The position numbers and the translations under genes are program-made. DNA of 64,000 nt. It comes from Pseudoduganella ginsengisoli (lineage in GTDB: Bacteria; Pseudomonadota; Gammaproteobacteria; Burkholderiales; Burkholderiaceae_D). This document shows positions 17,223-27,289 of the stretch, piece by piece. The notes beneath the pieces are model-generated. The model was not told the origin of the DNA. It worked only from the letters and a program-made list of their open reading frames with translations, and made no database searches. The stretch is taken from positions 186,001 through 250,000 of the forward strand of contig NZ_WNLA01000004.1 of the NCBI RefSeq assembly GCF_009720865.1. Reading direction: 5' to 3'. Position 1 is the first letter of the stretch. The number at the start of each line of letters is the position of its first letter.

Positions 17223-17723
17223 ATGATGCACACTCCCCACACCACTTCCGCGACGTTGGCGCATGGCGCCGCCAGACCCGTGCTGCGGCAATTCCTCAGT
17301 TTCCGGCTGGGCGGACTGGAATATGCGCTGGATTACCGCAACGTGCGGGAATTGCGGCCGCTGTCCGCCATGGACCGCTTTGCCGACGATGGCGCCGTGC
17401 TGAGCGGTGTGGCCATGTCGCGCGGCGTCATCATGCCCATCGTCGATATGCGCATTGCGTTTGGCCCCCGCCCGCCGCAGCATGATCCGCAAACGGATGT
17501 CATTGTTCTGCAATTAACGAACTGCATTATGGGGATGGTAACGGATGGCGTGACGGATGTGGTGCTGCTCGATGACAAACAGATCCTGCCGATGCCGGGC
17601 ATGGCGCGCGACGTGGATTATTTGCTGGGAATTGGTGAGACGGCGGCGGGGCGGCGCCTGATTGTCGTCGATATCGACAAGCTGATGGCGATCCGGCGAG
17701 GCAGGGAATTGCATGCCGCGTAA
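17223..17723 (+). CDS. CheW-like chemosensory coupling protein
   Basis: About 166 residues from the ATG at 17223, which has GAAAGGA at the right distance. It is a single CheW domain: FLSFRLGGLEYALDYRNVRELRP, LSGVAMSRGVIMPIVDMRIAFG, VIVLQLTNCIMGMVTDGVTDVVLLD and a C-terminal VVDIDKLM. CheW couples chemoreceptors to the CheA kinase at the membrane. No cheA, receptor or other chemotaxis gene is nearby, so it is an orphan coupling protein. Its partners may be encoded elsewhere or include the HDOD/FapA neighbours, which is speculation. Confidence 0.85.
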   Translation: MMHTPHTTSATLAHGAARPVLRQFLSFRLGGLEYALDYRNVRELRPLSAMDRFADDGAVLSGVAMSRGVIMPIVDMRIAFGPRPPQHDPQTDVIVLQLTNCIMGMVTDGVTDVVLLDDKQILPMPGMARDVDYLLGIGETAAGRRLIVVDIDKLMAIRRGRELHAA

Positions 17724-17750
17724 CATGCGGTGACGCGGCATGGCGTGGCG

Positions 17751-19739
17751 TCAAGCCGCCAGCGCTTCCAATTGCTCCTGCAACTCCAGCCATTCTCCTT
17801 CCAACTGCTCCAATTCCCTGGTGCAGTAAGCCTGGTCGGTCAACATGGTTTTCAGCTTGTCCTTGTTGGCCGCTTCATAGATGTCGCTGCCGCCCAGTTC
17901 TTCATCGATACCGGCTTTCCGGGCATTGAGCTTGGCCATTTGCTCTTCCAGCCGCTTGATGCGGTTTTCAATGGGCTTGCGCTGGGCCGATAAACGCTGG
18001 CGCTGCTCCGCTTCCAGGCGCTTTTGCTCTTTGCGGTCCACGTCGGGAACAGGGGCGGCTGCTGCCGGTTTGACCGGCTGCGACTGCGGGAAGTCCGTCT
18101 TGTTGGCCTTGCCGGCCGCGGGCAAGACATCCGTGCCTTTCCCCAGCTTGGTCTGGAACAGCCAATCCTTGTAGTCGTCGAGGTCGCCGTCGAACGGTTC
18201 CAGTTTGCCGTTGGCGACAATGATGAACTGGTCGGTCGTGGCGCGCAGCAAGTGCCGGTCGTGGGATACCACCACCAGCGTGCCTTCGAACTGCGCCAGC
18301 GCTTCCGTCAGCGCTTCGCGGGTTTCCAGGTCCAGGTGGTTGGTGGGTTCGTCCAGCAGCAACAGGTTGGGGCGCTGCCACACGATCAGCGCCAGCGCCA
18401 GGCGCGCCTTTTCACCGCCGGAGAAAGGTTTGATCGGACTGGTCACCATGTCGCCCGGGAAGTTGAAGCTGCCCAGGAAATTGCGCAACTCTTGCTCGCG
18501 TACGGTCGGCGCGATTTTTTGCAAGTGCCACAGCGGCGACTCATCGTGCCGCAGCATTTCCACCTGGTGCTGCGCGAAGTAGCCAATGACGAGGCCCTTG
18601 CCCGTGACGGACGTGCCCACCAGCGGCTGCAATTCACCGGCAATGGTTTTGATCAAGGTGGACTTGCCGGCGCCATTCACACCCAGCAAACCGATACGCT
18701 GTTCGCTTTGCAGCGAGAAGTTGATGCCGCGCACAATCACCTTGTCGCCGCCATCCGTGTGGTAGCCGGCGTTGACGTCTTCCATCACCAGCAGCGGATT
18801 GGGCGCGCTGACTGGTTCACGGAATTCAAACGTGAATTCAGCGGCAGCGCGCAGCGGCGCCAGTTCTTCCATTTTCGCCAGCTGCTTCATACGGCTTTGC
18901 GCCTGGCGGGCCTTGGTGGCCTTGGCTTTGAAGCGGTCGATGAACGATTGCAGGTGCGCGCGCTGGCGCTGCTGCTTTTCAATCGCCGAGGCTTGCAGCA
19001 CCATTTGCGCGGCGCGCTGGCGTTCGAAGGCCGAATAATTGCCGGAATAGCGTTTCAGGCGGCGCTCATCGATGTGCACGATGACGTTGACGATCGCATC
19101 GAGGAAATCGCGGTCGTGCGAAATGATGATCAGCGTGCCGGTATAGCGTTTCAGCCAGTCTTCCAGCCAAATGATCGCGTCCAGGTCCAGGTGGTTGGTC
19201 GGTTCGTCCAGCAGCAGCAGGTCGGAAGGGCACATCAGCGCCTGCGCCAGGTTCAGGCGCATACGCCAGCCGCCGGAGAAGCTGGCGACAGGCTGTTTCA
19301 TCTGGTCCAGCGTGAAGCCCAGGCCGATCAGCAACTGTTCCGCGCGCGATTGCACCGTGTACGCGTCGGCGTCGGCCAGCGCGCTATACACTTCGCCCAT
19401 GGCCAGGCCATTGTCAGCCGTTTCAGGCGCCGCTTGCAGCCGCTCCAGTTCCGCTTCCAGCTTGCGCAAGTTGACGTCGCCATCGATCGCATAATCAATT
19501 GCAGCGCGTTCCAAGGGCGGCGTTTCCTGCGCCACGTACGCCATGCGCCATTTGGCAGGAAAGTCGATGTCGCCCTGGTCGGGATGCAGTTCGCTGCGCA
19601 GCATGGCGAACAGGCTGGATTTGCCGGCGCCATTAGCGCCAATGAGACCGATTTTATCGCCCGGGTTCAGCGTGAGGTCAGCTTGTTCCAATAGCGGCTT
19701 TACTCCGCGCATCAGGCTGACTTGGTTCAGACGGATCAT
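17751..19739 (-). CDS. ABC-F family ATPase, YheS type
   Basis: 662 residues with two ABC modules and no membrane segments. The first Walker A is GANGAGKS (34-41) with signature FSGGWRMRLNLAQAL and Walker B LLLLDEPTNHLD. The second is GVNGAGKS with signature FSGGEKARLALALI and another DEPTNHLD. The linker between them (~235-300) is the charged ABC-F interdomain helix pair, and a C-terminal coiled coil (~560-660) is present. ABC-F proteins bind ribosomes and affect translation. Length and architecture fit YheS. A ~92% identical copy of its first 99 bases lies immediately upstream. Confidence 0.92.
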   Translation of the reverse strand: MIRLNQVSLMRGVKPLLEQADLTLNPGDKIGLIGANGAGKSSLFAMLRSELHPDQGDIDFPAKWRMAYVAQETPPLERAAIDYAIDGDVNLRKLEAELERLQAAPETADNGLAMGEVYSALADADAYTVQSRAEQLLIGLGFTLDQMKQPVASFSGGWRMRLNLAQALMCPSDLLLLDEPTNHLDLDAIIWLEDWLKRYTGTLIIISHDRDFLDAIVNVIVHIDERRLKRYSGNYSAFERQRAAQMVLQASAIEKQQRQRAHLQSFIDRFKAKATKARQAQSRMKQLAKMEELAPLRAAAEFTFEFREPVSAPNPLLVMEDVNAGYHTDGGDKVIVRGINFSLQSEQRIGLLGVNGAGKSTLIKTIAGELQPLVGTSVTGKGLVIGYFAQHQVEMLRHDESPLWHLQKIAPTVREQELRNFLGSFNFPGDMVTSPIKPFSGGEKARLALALIVWQRPNLLLLDEPTNHLDLETREALTEALAQFEGTLVVVSHDRHLLRATTDQFIIVANGKLEPFDGDLDDYKDWLFQTKLGKGTDVLPAAGKANKTDFPQSQPVKPAAAAPVPDVDRKEQKRLEAEQRQRLSAQRKPIENRIKRLEEQMAKLNARKAGIDEELGGSDIYEAANKDKLKTMLTDQAYCTRELEQLEGEWLELQEQLEALAA

Positions 19740-19742
19740 ACG

Positions 19743-19901
19743 TTAGCGTGTTAGTTTGGCGTGGTCAGGCTGCATGCAGGCGCGGGGCGCATATTGGAGC
19801 TCTATGAGACCGATTTTATCGCCCGGGTTCAGCGTGAGGTCAGCCTGTTCCAGCAGCGGCTTCACGCCCCGCATCAGGCTGACATTGTTCAGACGGATCA
19901 T
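19743..19901 (-). pseudogene. Truncated duplicate of the 5' end of the ABC-F gene
   Basis: Bases 19804-19902 match 19642-19740 (start region of the ABC-F gene) with 8 differences in 99. The copy begins with ATG and encodes MIRLNNVSLMRGVKPLLEQA and on to GDKIGLI, then diverges before the Walker A motif and reads through unrelated sequence to a TAA at 19743-19745. That stop is 3 bases before the ATG of the intact gene. The 52-codon frame has lost every ATPase motif. Most of the differences fall at third codon positions, so the duplication is not recent. It could act as a translated leader for the intact gene, which has no clear ribosome binding site of its own. Confidence 0.75.
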
Positions 19902-19910
19902 AAGGAAGTC

Positions 19911-20798
19911 TTAAAGTTTCAACTGGTCGGCGGTCAGCAGGAAGACCATGTCGTCGCCGGCGCTGGTGGTCAGCCACGTCAGGCCCAGGTCGCCGAACGC
20001 CCGTTCCGCGTATTCGCGCTCGTTGCCGATTTCAACGATCAGCAAGCCATCGTCGGTCAGCAATTCCGCCGCGCCCGACACGATGCGGCGCACCAGGTCC
20101 ATGCCGTCGACGCCGCCGGCCAACGCCAGTTGCGGTTCGGCCAGGTATTCCGGCGGCAGCTTGCCCATCGATGCGGAATTCACATACGGCGGATTCGTGA
20201 CGATGATGTCGTACTTTTTCTTAGGCACATTCTGGTACAAGTCCGACTCGATCAGGGTGACGCGGTCTTGCAGCTCATACGTATCGACATTGCGGCGCGC
20301 CACTTCCAGCGCATCGCGCGAAATATCGACGGCATCCACGTGCGCATTCGGGAAGGCGTCCGCCATCATGATGGCCAGGCAGCCGGAACCCGTGCACAGT
20401 TCCAGCACGTTGGCCACGTCATCGGAATCGGTGACCCATGGCGAAAAGTATTGCGGGATCAGTTCCGCGATGAATGAACGCGGCACCAGTGCGCGTTCGT
20501 CCACGTAGAAGGCGTACGTGCCCAGCCATGCTTCGTTGGTGATGTAGGCGGCCGGTACGCGCTGCACGGTGCGGCGCTCAATCACGTCCAGCACGGCTTG
20601 CACTTCTTCCGGCAACAGGCGCGCATCGAGGAACGGGTCCAGTTTATCGAGCGGCAGCTTCAGTGTATGCAAAATCAGGTAGGCCGCTTCGTCGATCGCT
20701 TCCACGCTGCCATGGCCAAAGAACAGCTTGGCGGTGTTAAAGCGGGTAACGGCATAGCGCAGCAAGTCGCGCGGGGTGGTGAATAGGGTATTGGACAT
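19911..20798 (-). CDS. prmB: Ribosomal protein L3 N5-glutamine methyltransferase
   Basis: 295 residues, the usual PrmB length. It shows the N-terminal substrate-recognition helices, PRSFIAELI before the Rossmann core, the SAM-binding ELCTGSGCLAIMMADAFPN (~133-151), VDAVDISRDALEVA, and the catalytic NPPYV near residue 193 that positions the target glutamine. It methylates ribosomal protein L3 on a glutamine and acts in the cytoplasm. It lies 24 bases downstream of dapE on the same strand and is followed by the truncated ABC-F copy. Confidence 0.93.
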   Translation of the reverse strand: MSNTLFTTPRDLLRYAVTRFNTAKLFFGHGSVEAIDEAAYLILHTLKLPLDKLDPFLDARLLPEEVQAVLDVIERRTVQRVPAAYITNEAWLGTYAFYVDERALVPRSFIAELIPQYFSPWVTDSDDVANVLELCTGSGCLAIMMADAFPNAHVDAVDISRDALEVARRNVDTYELQDRVTLIESDLYQNVPKKKYDIIVTNPPYVNSASMGKLPPEYLAEPQLALAGGVDGMDLVRRIVSGAAELLTDDGLLIVEIGNEREYAERAFGDLGLTWLTTSAGDDMVFLLTADQLKL

Positions 20799-20822
20799 GG
20801 GGTTTCCTGGCCTTTCGGTTAA

Positions 20823-22312
<1,490 letters not shown>

Positions 22313-22466
22313 GGAATGGATATGAGAAATGCATGGCCGCCGGACGGTGGCCGAAGTGCGCATTATAGCGTTTGACGCACGCGCCATGGCTGCCGGCGGC
22401 TTTTGTTTGTGCCGCCCGCGCTCCGATTTCCTTGAACAGCCGGGAGAGGCTGGCGGCGCGCTGCGG

Positions 22467-23504
22467 TCAGGCGGCGGCCGCCACTTGATTCCTGCCGCCG
22501 TGCTTGGCCTGGTACAGTGCTTCGTCGGCGCGGACCAGCGCCCCGTCGAGCGACGTTTCCGTCACCACGGTGACGCCGAAGCTTGACGTGACCGGGATCG
22601 ATGCCGCCTGCGCGCAGACGGGGCAGCCGGCCAGCGCGGCGCGGATCCGCTCCGCGATGTGCACGGCGCCGGCCAGCCCATCGCCCGGCACGAGGATGAC
22701 GAATTCTTCGCCGCCGATGCGCGCCAGGAAATCCGTGGCGCGCAATTGCGCGGCTGCGGTTTGCACGACTTTTTGCAGCACGAGATCGCCCGCCGCGTGG
22801 CCCCACGTATCGTTGATGTGCTTGAAGTGGTCGATATCGAACATGATGACGCCCAGCTCACGGCCAGTGCGCTGGCAATCGGCAATTTCCGCCGCGGCTC
22901 GCTCTTCCAGATGGCGGCGGTTGCCCGCGCCCGTCAGCGGGTCCAGCATGGCAAGTTTCTGCAACTCCGCCGTGCGCATGGCGACGCGGGCTTCCAGTTC
23001 CGCATTGAGCGCATTAATTTCCGTGATCAATTCATAGGCGCGCAGGCACGCCACCACACTGGTAAACAGCTTTTGCGCCGTCAATTCCGTCTTGGATTTG
23101 TAATCGTCGATTTCATACGCCAGCACCACATCCTGTTCCGGCGCATAGCCGGGCTGGCCGGTGCGCAGCACCAGGCGGATCGCACGGTCCTTGCGTTCTT
23201 CGCGGATATGGTGCACCAGCTCCAGGCCCGCATCCGCTGTTTCCATGACCACGTCGATCAGTGCAAAGGCAAAATCCGGCTCCCGCTGCAACAGGTCGCG
23301 GGCAGCGGCGGCGGATTCAGCGTTGTAAATTTGCAGCGTCCGGTTGCGGAAAGAAATATGCCGCAAGATCAATTCCGTGACGGCATGGACGTGGGGATCG
23401 TCGTCAACGATCAGGATTTTCCAGGGAGCGAGTTCGCCACAGGGATCAGGGCACGCATCTTCCGCAAGAAAGGGGATGCTGTCGCTGGTATCGGGCGAAA
23501 TCAT
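22467..23504 (-). CDS. Response regulator-diguanylate cyclase (REC-GGDEF)
   Basis: About 345 residues from the ATG at 23504, which has GGAG 7 bases upstream (an ATG 18 bases earlier has none). The receiver domain spans ~25-150 (KILIVDDDPHVH, phospho-acceptor Asp in FALIDVVMETADAG), followed by a coiled-coil linker and a GGDEF domain (LDPLTGAGNRRHL, MFDIDHFKHINDTWGHAAGD, IGGEEFVIL, ALYQAKHGGRNQV). The GGEEF active-site motif is intact, so it should make cyclic di-GMP. Its receiver has an extended insertion (LRTGQPGYAPEQDVVLAYEID), as in regulators coupled to stand-alone kinases. It is divergent from a REC-histidine kinase gene, a likely partner. Confidence 0.9.
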   Translation of the reverse strand: MISPDTSDSIPFLAEDACPDPCGELAPWKILIVDDDPHVHAVTELILRHISFRNRTLQIYNAESAAAARDLLQREPDFAFALIDVVMETADAGLELVHHIREERKDRAIRLVLRTGQPGYAPEQDVVLAYEIDDYKSKTELTAQKLFTSVVACLRAYELITEINALNAELEARVAMRTAELQKLAMLDPLTGAGNRRHLEERAAAEIADCQRTGRELGVIMFDIDHFKHINDTWGHAAGDLVLQKVVQTAAAQLRATDFLARIGGEEFVILVPGDGLAGAVHIAERIRAALAGCPVCAQAASIPVTSSFGVTVVTETSLDGALVRADEALYQAKHGGRNQVAAAA

Positions 23505-23669
23505 ACTGATGCTCCAGTGCATATTTTTTAATCATTGTAGTCCCGTTTTGTCACTTGGTGTCAATTTGATAAATACCATAAGGCTAACCCTTAGATCTGT
23601 TAGCAACAGTTCGGCGTACAATGGATCAGTCCCGTCTGCCTATTGAAGGACTGCTGCGAAAGGACCGCT

Positions 23670-25022
23670 GTGAACGATCACGAACAGCCTGTTTCCGGTG
23701 GACCCGTCATTCTCATCGTCGACGATTCGCCTTCCAGCGTACTGGTCATGAAAGAGTACCTGGAAGACGCCGGCTACCAGACTTGCCACGCCTACAACGG
23801 CGAAGCGGCGCTGATCCAGGCCCGCGAAGTCTTGCCGGCCCTGGTCTTGATGGATGTCGTCATGCCGGGCATTAATGGTTTTGAAACCTGCGCCCGCATG
23901 AAAACCGATGACGTGCTGAAGGACATCCCCGTGATTTTCATGACATCGCTGGCGGATGAAAGTTCCAAAATGCATGCATTCAACGTGGGCGGCATTGATT
24001 ACGTCAGCAAGCCGCCGCTGCTGGGCGAATTGCTGGCCCGGGTGCGCACCCACATTGCGCTGTACACGCTGCAGCGCTCGATGGCGGAACAAAATGCCGC
24101 CTTGCAGCGCGAAGTGGCCGTGCGGGAAGCGGCGGAACAGGCGTTGCGCGAACACCGCGACCAGCTGGAGCGCGACGTGGCGGAGCGCACGGCCGATGTG
24201 GTCAGCCACAGCCAGGCGCTGGAAGAAACGCTGGCGCGCCTGCGCACGATGCAAGAACAGGTGATCAAGTCGGAAACCATGGCGTCGCTGGGGCGGGTGG
24301 TGGCGGGCATCGCCCATGAAGTCAATACGCCGCTGGGGGTGGCGCTGTCGGCGGCCAGCCATTTGAATGACCAGATGCGCACGGTGGCGGCAAAAATGCG
24401 CGATAACCAGTTGCAGAGGAGCAAGCTGGAGCAATTTTTTGAAGTGGGCATGGAATTGTCGCAATCGCTGCTGGTCAATTGCCAGCGCGCCGCGGATTTG
24501 ATGGGGCGGCTGAAGGCAGGCGCCACTGACCGCGCCAGCGGCCAGCGGCGCGAATTCAACCTGGGCGGCTATGTGCGGGAAGTGATGGCCAGCTTGCAGC
24601 CGCAATTGAAGCAGGCTGGGATCGAGGCTGTGATTGATGCCGATGACGGTATCGCCATGGACAGCTTCCCCGGCCCGCTGGCGCAAATTCTCACCAACCT
24701 GGTCAGCAATGCGCAAGACCATGCGTTTGGCGGCAAGGGCGGGCGGGTACAGATTACCGTGCGGCCACTGGGCGGCAGCCACGTGGACATGGTGTTTTCC
24801 GATAACGGCGCCGGTATCGCGCCAAATGATTTGCCGCGCGTGCTGGACCCGTTCTTTACCACGCGGCGCAGCGCCGGCAATTCCGGCCTGGGCATGCACA
24901 TCATCCAGAGCCTCGTGACCCTGGTGCTGGGCGGCGGCATCAAGGTCGACAGCGCGCAGGGGCAGGGTACCACGGTGCGCCTGACTTTCCCCCGCGTGGC
25001 GCCTGAACCTGGTTCAGCGTGA
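23670..25022 (+). CDS. Receiver-histidine kinase hybrid
   Basis: 450 residues from the GTG at 23670, which follows AAAGGA. The receiver domain lies at ~12-130 (ILIVDDSPSSV, LVLMDVVMPGINGFE, FMTS, YVSKPP). A coiled coil follows at ~140-215. HisKA contains GIAHEVNTPLGVALSA with the phospho-accepting His, and the HATPase has NLVSNAQDHAFGG, DNGAGIAPND, FFTTRR and SGLGMHI. No membrane segment is present, so it is cytoplasmic. An N-terminal receiver feeding a kinase suggests it is an intermediate in a phosphorelay. It is divergent from the REC-GGDEF gene, and the two could work together. Confidence 0.9.
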   Translation: MNDHEQPVSGGPVILIVDDSPSSVLVMKEYLEDAGYQTCHAYNGEAALIQAREVLPALVLMDVVMPGINGFETCARMKTDDVLKDIPVIFMTSLADESSKMHAFNVGGIDYVSKPPLLGELLARVRTHIALYTLQRSMAEQNAALQREVAVREAAEQALREHRDQLERDVAERTADVVSHSQALEETLARLRTMQEQVIKSETMASLGRVVAGIAHEVNTPLGVALSAASHLNDQMRTVAAKMRDNQLQRSKLEQFFEVGMELSQSLLVNCQRAADLMGRLKAGATDRASGQRREFNLGGYVREVMASLQPQLKQAGIEAVIDADDGIAMDSFPGPLAQILTNLVSNAQDHAFGGKGGRVQITVRPLGGSHVDMVFSDNGAGIAPNDLPRVLDPFFTTRRSAGNSGLGMHIIQSLVTLVLGGGIKVDSAQGQGTTVRLTFPRVAPEPGSA

Positions 25023-25073
25023 ATGGGTTCCTGTGCGTTACGGGCAGGTCCGCCATGCCATAATCCGCGCACC

Positions 25074-26048
25074 ATGAACCAAGACACCCTTCCCGACGAT
25101 GCACATATGCGTGCCAGCCGCGCAGAATACGCGCGCCGCATGAACCGCGTTCTCGACCATATCGACCGCCACTTGGATGCGCCGTCCGACCTGGCGACAC
25201 TGGCCGATGTGGCCAATCTGTCGCGCTATCACTTTCACCGCTTGTTTTCCGCGTGGATGGGGGAAACCGTGGGCGATTACACGCGCCGGGTGCGCCTGCA
25301 GCGGGCCGCGCAGATGCTGGCGCGCGGTAGTGGCGAGAGTGTGCTGGCGGTGGCGCTGGCAACAGGATTCAGTTCCGGCGAAGCGTTTGCCCGTGCATTC
25401 AAGCTGCAGTTCGGCTGTACGCCCTCGGCGTGGACTGCCGCGACGCCGCAGCGGATTGCCGCCGACCTGGCGCGCCTGAAAAGCAATCCTGGTCAGGCAC
25501 ATCGCAATCCCGATCAGGACTGGACAGCGCTGTTGCGCGAATATGAGGGCTCCCCAATATCGTTAATGGAGTTCGCCATGCAAGTAACAATTGAAACCCT
25601 GCCGCCCGCACACGTTGCCTACCAGCGCAAGATTGGCCCTTACGGTCCGCAGATTACGCAATTCTGGAGCAGCACCGTGCAGCCGTGGATGCAGTCGCAT
25701 GGCCTGATGGCGGCCGATTGTTATGGCGTGGCGCACGACGATCCCGCCATTACGCCGGCCGGCAAGTGCCGCTACGACGCGTGTGTGGCGGTGCCGGAAG
25801 GCTTTCAGCCGGGCGCGCACGCCAGCCTCGCCACGTTGCCGGGTGGCCGCTACGCGGTGGCAAAATTCAAAGGACGGCCGGACACCATCGCGGCGGCCTG
25901 GATGTGGCTGATGCGGGAGTGGCTGCCGTCCAGCGGGTTGCAGTGCGATGAGCGTCCGTGCTTTGAACGCTTTTCGGCGTCGACGGCGATGGATGCGGTT
26001 ACCGGCGAGTTCAGCTGCGATATCTGCATACCGGTGCGCGCGCTGTAA
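25074..26048 (+). CDS. AraC-family regulator with GyrI-like effector domain
   Basis: About 324 residues from the ATG at 25074; the start is not fixed by a clear ribosome binding site. The N-terminal two-helix AraC DNA-binding domain lies at ~15-120 (LATLADVANLSRYHFHRLFSAWMGETVGDYTRRVRLQRA, SVLAVALATGFSSGEAFARAFKLQFGCTP). The C-terminal half (~165-320) is a GyrI-like small-molecule-binding domain (TIETLPPAHVAYQRKIGPYG, YDACVAVPEGF, CDICIPV). This is the Rob/SbmC type of multidrug- or ligand-sensing regulator. It stands alone on its strand, 51 bases after the kinase gene. Confidence 0.88.
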   Translation: MNQDTLPDDAHMRASRAEYARRMNRVLDHIDRHLDAPSDLATLADVANLSRYHFHRLFSAWMGETVGDYTRRVRLQRAAQMLARGSGESVLAVALATGFSSGEAFARAFKLQFGCTPSAWTAATPQRIAADLARLKSNPGQAHRNPDQDWTALLREYEGSPISLMEFAMQVTIETLPPAHVAYQRKIGPYGPQITQFWSSTVQPWMQSHGLMAADCYGVAHDDPAITPAGKCRYDACVAVPEGFQPGAHASLATLPGGRYAVAKFKGRPDTIAAAWMWLMREWLPSSGLQCDERPCFERFSASTAMDAVTGEFSCDICIPVRAL

Positions 26049-26083
26049 CACAATGGCGGCGCCGCATGGCGCGGCGCCGCCGG

Positions 26084-27220
26084 TCAGTTCAGCGTAAATT
26101 CCGTAAACGACGTTTCAGACGCCGCCGAGGCGGCTTGTTCCGGTTCATCTTTCTTCGCATCCGGCCCGTTATTGAGCAGCCACAGCAGGTTGGTGGCGGA
26201 ATCCGCGTTGGCCAGCGCTTCTTCCTGGCTGATCTTGCCAGCCTGAACCAGGTTGAACAGCGCCGTTTCGAACGACTGGGAACCGCCGGAAATACTTTTT
26301 TCCATTGCTTCCTTGATCTGGCTGATTTCGCCTTTTTCGATCAATTCCGAGATGTAGCGTGTATTGACCATGACTTCCACGGCCGCCGTGCGGGTGCCGC
26401 CGTTGACGGACTTGATCAGGCGCTGCGACACGATGGCTTTGACGGTCGAGGACATGTCCTGGAACAGCGCCGCGCGGTTTTCAATCGGGTAAAAACTGAT
26501 GATGCGGTTCAGCGCGTTGTAACTGTTGTTCGCGTGCAAGGTGGCCAGCACCAGGTGGCCCGATTGCGCATAGGCGAGGGCGGCCGCCATGGTTTCCTTG
26601 TCGCGGATTTCACCGATCAAGATACAGTCGGGCGCCTGGCGCATGGAATTGCGCAGCGCCGTATAAAAATCCTTCGCGTCGGACCCGATTTCCCGCTGGT
26701 TGACGATGGATTTCTTGTTCTTGAACAAGTATTCAATCGGATCTTCCAAGGTCAGGATGTGGCCCGGTTTCATTTCATTGCGGTGGTCCAGCATGGCCGC
26801 AATCGTCGTGGATTTGCCGGAACCGGTGGACCCCACCAGCAGCAGCAAACCGCGCTTTTCCATGATCAGGTCGGACAGCACAGGCGGCAAGCCGAGGTCG
26901 CCCAGCGCGGGAATGGTGGCGGGAACGAAGCGGAACACGGCGGAAATACTGCCGCGCTGGCGGAATGCCGACAGGCGGAAGCGGCCCAGGTTGGGCACGG
27001 AATAGCCGGAATTGAGTTCGTTGGTGCGCTCCAGTTCTTCCATCTGTTCCGGAGTACAGATTTCCGACAGCAGGGCGTGGATATTTTCCGGCTCCAGCTT
27101 TTGCTGGTTGATGGGGATCAATGTGCCGTTGATCTTGATGTGGACGGGGGAGTTCACCGCAAAAAACATGTCCGACGCGGCTTTTTCCTTCATCAGCTGG
27201 AACAGGCGGTCCATGGCCAT
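26084..27220 (-). CDS. pilU: Type IV pilus retraction ATPase, PilU
   Basis: 378 residues. It is a PilT/PilU-type hexameric ATPase with an N-terminal PAS-like domain, Walker A GSTGSGKS (130-137), an Asp box TLEDPIEYLF, Walker B CILIGEIRDKETM, and a His box LATLHANNSYNALNR. The MFFAVNSPVHIKING start, EKGEISQIKEAM segment and acidic serine-rich C-terminal tail fit PilU better than PilT. It assists PilT in pulling back pili at the inner membrane, for twitching motility and DNA uptake. No other pilus gene is near; it follows dapD, separated by a REP-like palindrome. Confidence 0.9.
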   Translation of the reverse strand: MAMDRLFQLMKEKAASDMFFAVNSPVHIKINGTLIPINQQKLEPENIHALLSEICTPEQMEELERTNELNSGYSVPNLGRFRLSAFRQRGSISAVFRFVPATIPALGDLGLPPVLSDLIMEKRGLLLLVGSTGSGKSTTIAAMLDHRNEMKPGHILTLEDPIEYLFKNKKSIVNQREIGSDAKDFYTALRNSMRQAPDCILIGEIRDKETMAAALAYAQSGHLVLATLHANNSYNALNRIISFYPIENRAALFQDMSSTVKAIVSQRLIKSVNGGTRTAAVEVMVNTRYISELIEKGEISQIKEAMEKSISGGSQSFETALFNLVQAGKISQEEALANADSATNLLWLLNNGPDAKKDEPEQAASAASETSFTEFTLN

Positions 27221-27250
27221 GGTATTGCCTCCTCAGATCAAGATTGATTC

Positions 27251-27278
27251 GTCATTCCCGCGAAAGCGGGAATGACGA
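27251..27278. repeat. REP-like palindrome
   Basis: A perfect inverted repeat with 12-bp arms around a GAAA loop (CGTCATTCCCGC / GCGGGAATGACG). Sequences of this type are scattered through many proteobacterial genomes between genes. It lies between the dapD stop and the pilU start and may stabilise the dapCD transcript 3' end. No second copy was seen in this window. Confidence 0.85.
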
Positions 27279-27289
27279 TGTGCAGGTAA

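Noticed and set aside
17223-17723. Part of a chemotaxis operon
   Set aside because: No cheA, receptor, cheR, cheB or cheY gene lies on either side; it is an orphan CheW.
27251-27278. CRISPR repeat or phage attachment site
   Set aside because: It is a single perfect palindrome of the common REP type, with no spacers, further copies or integrase nearby.
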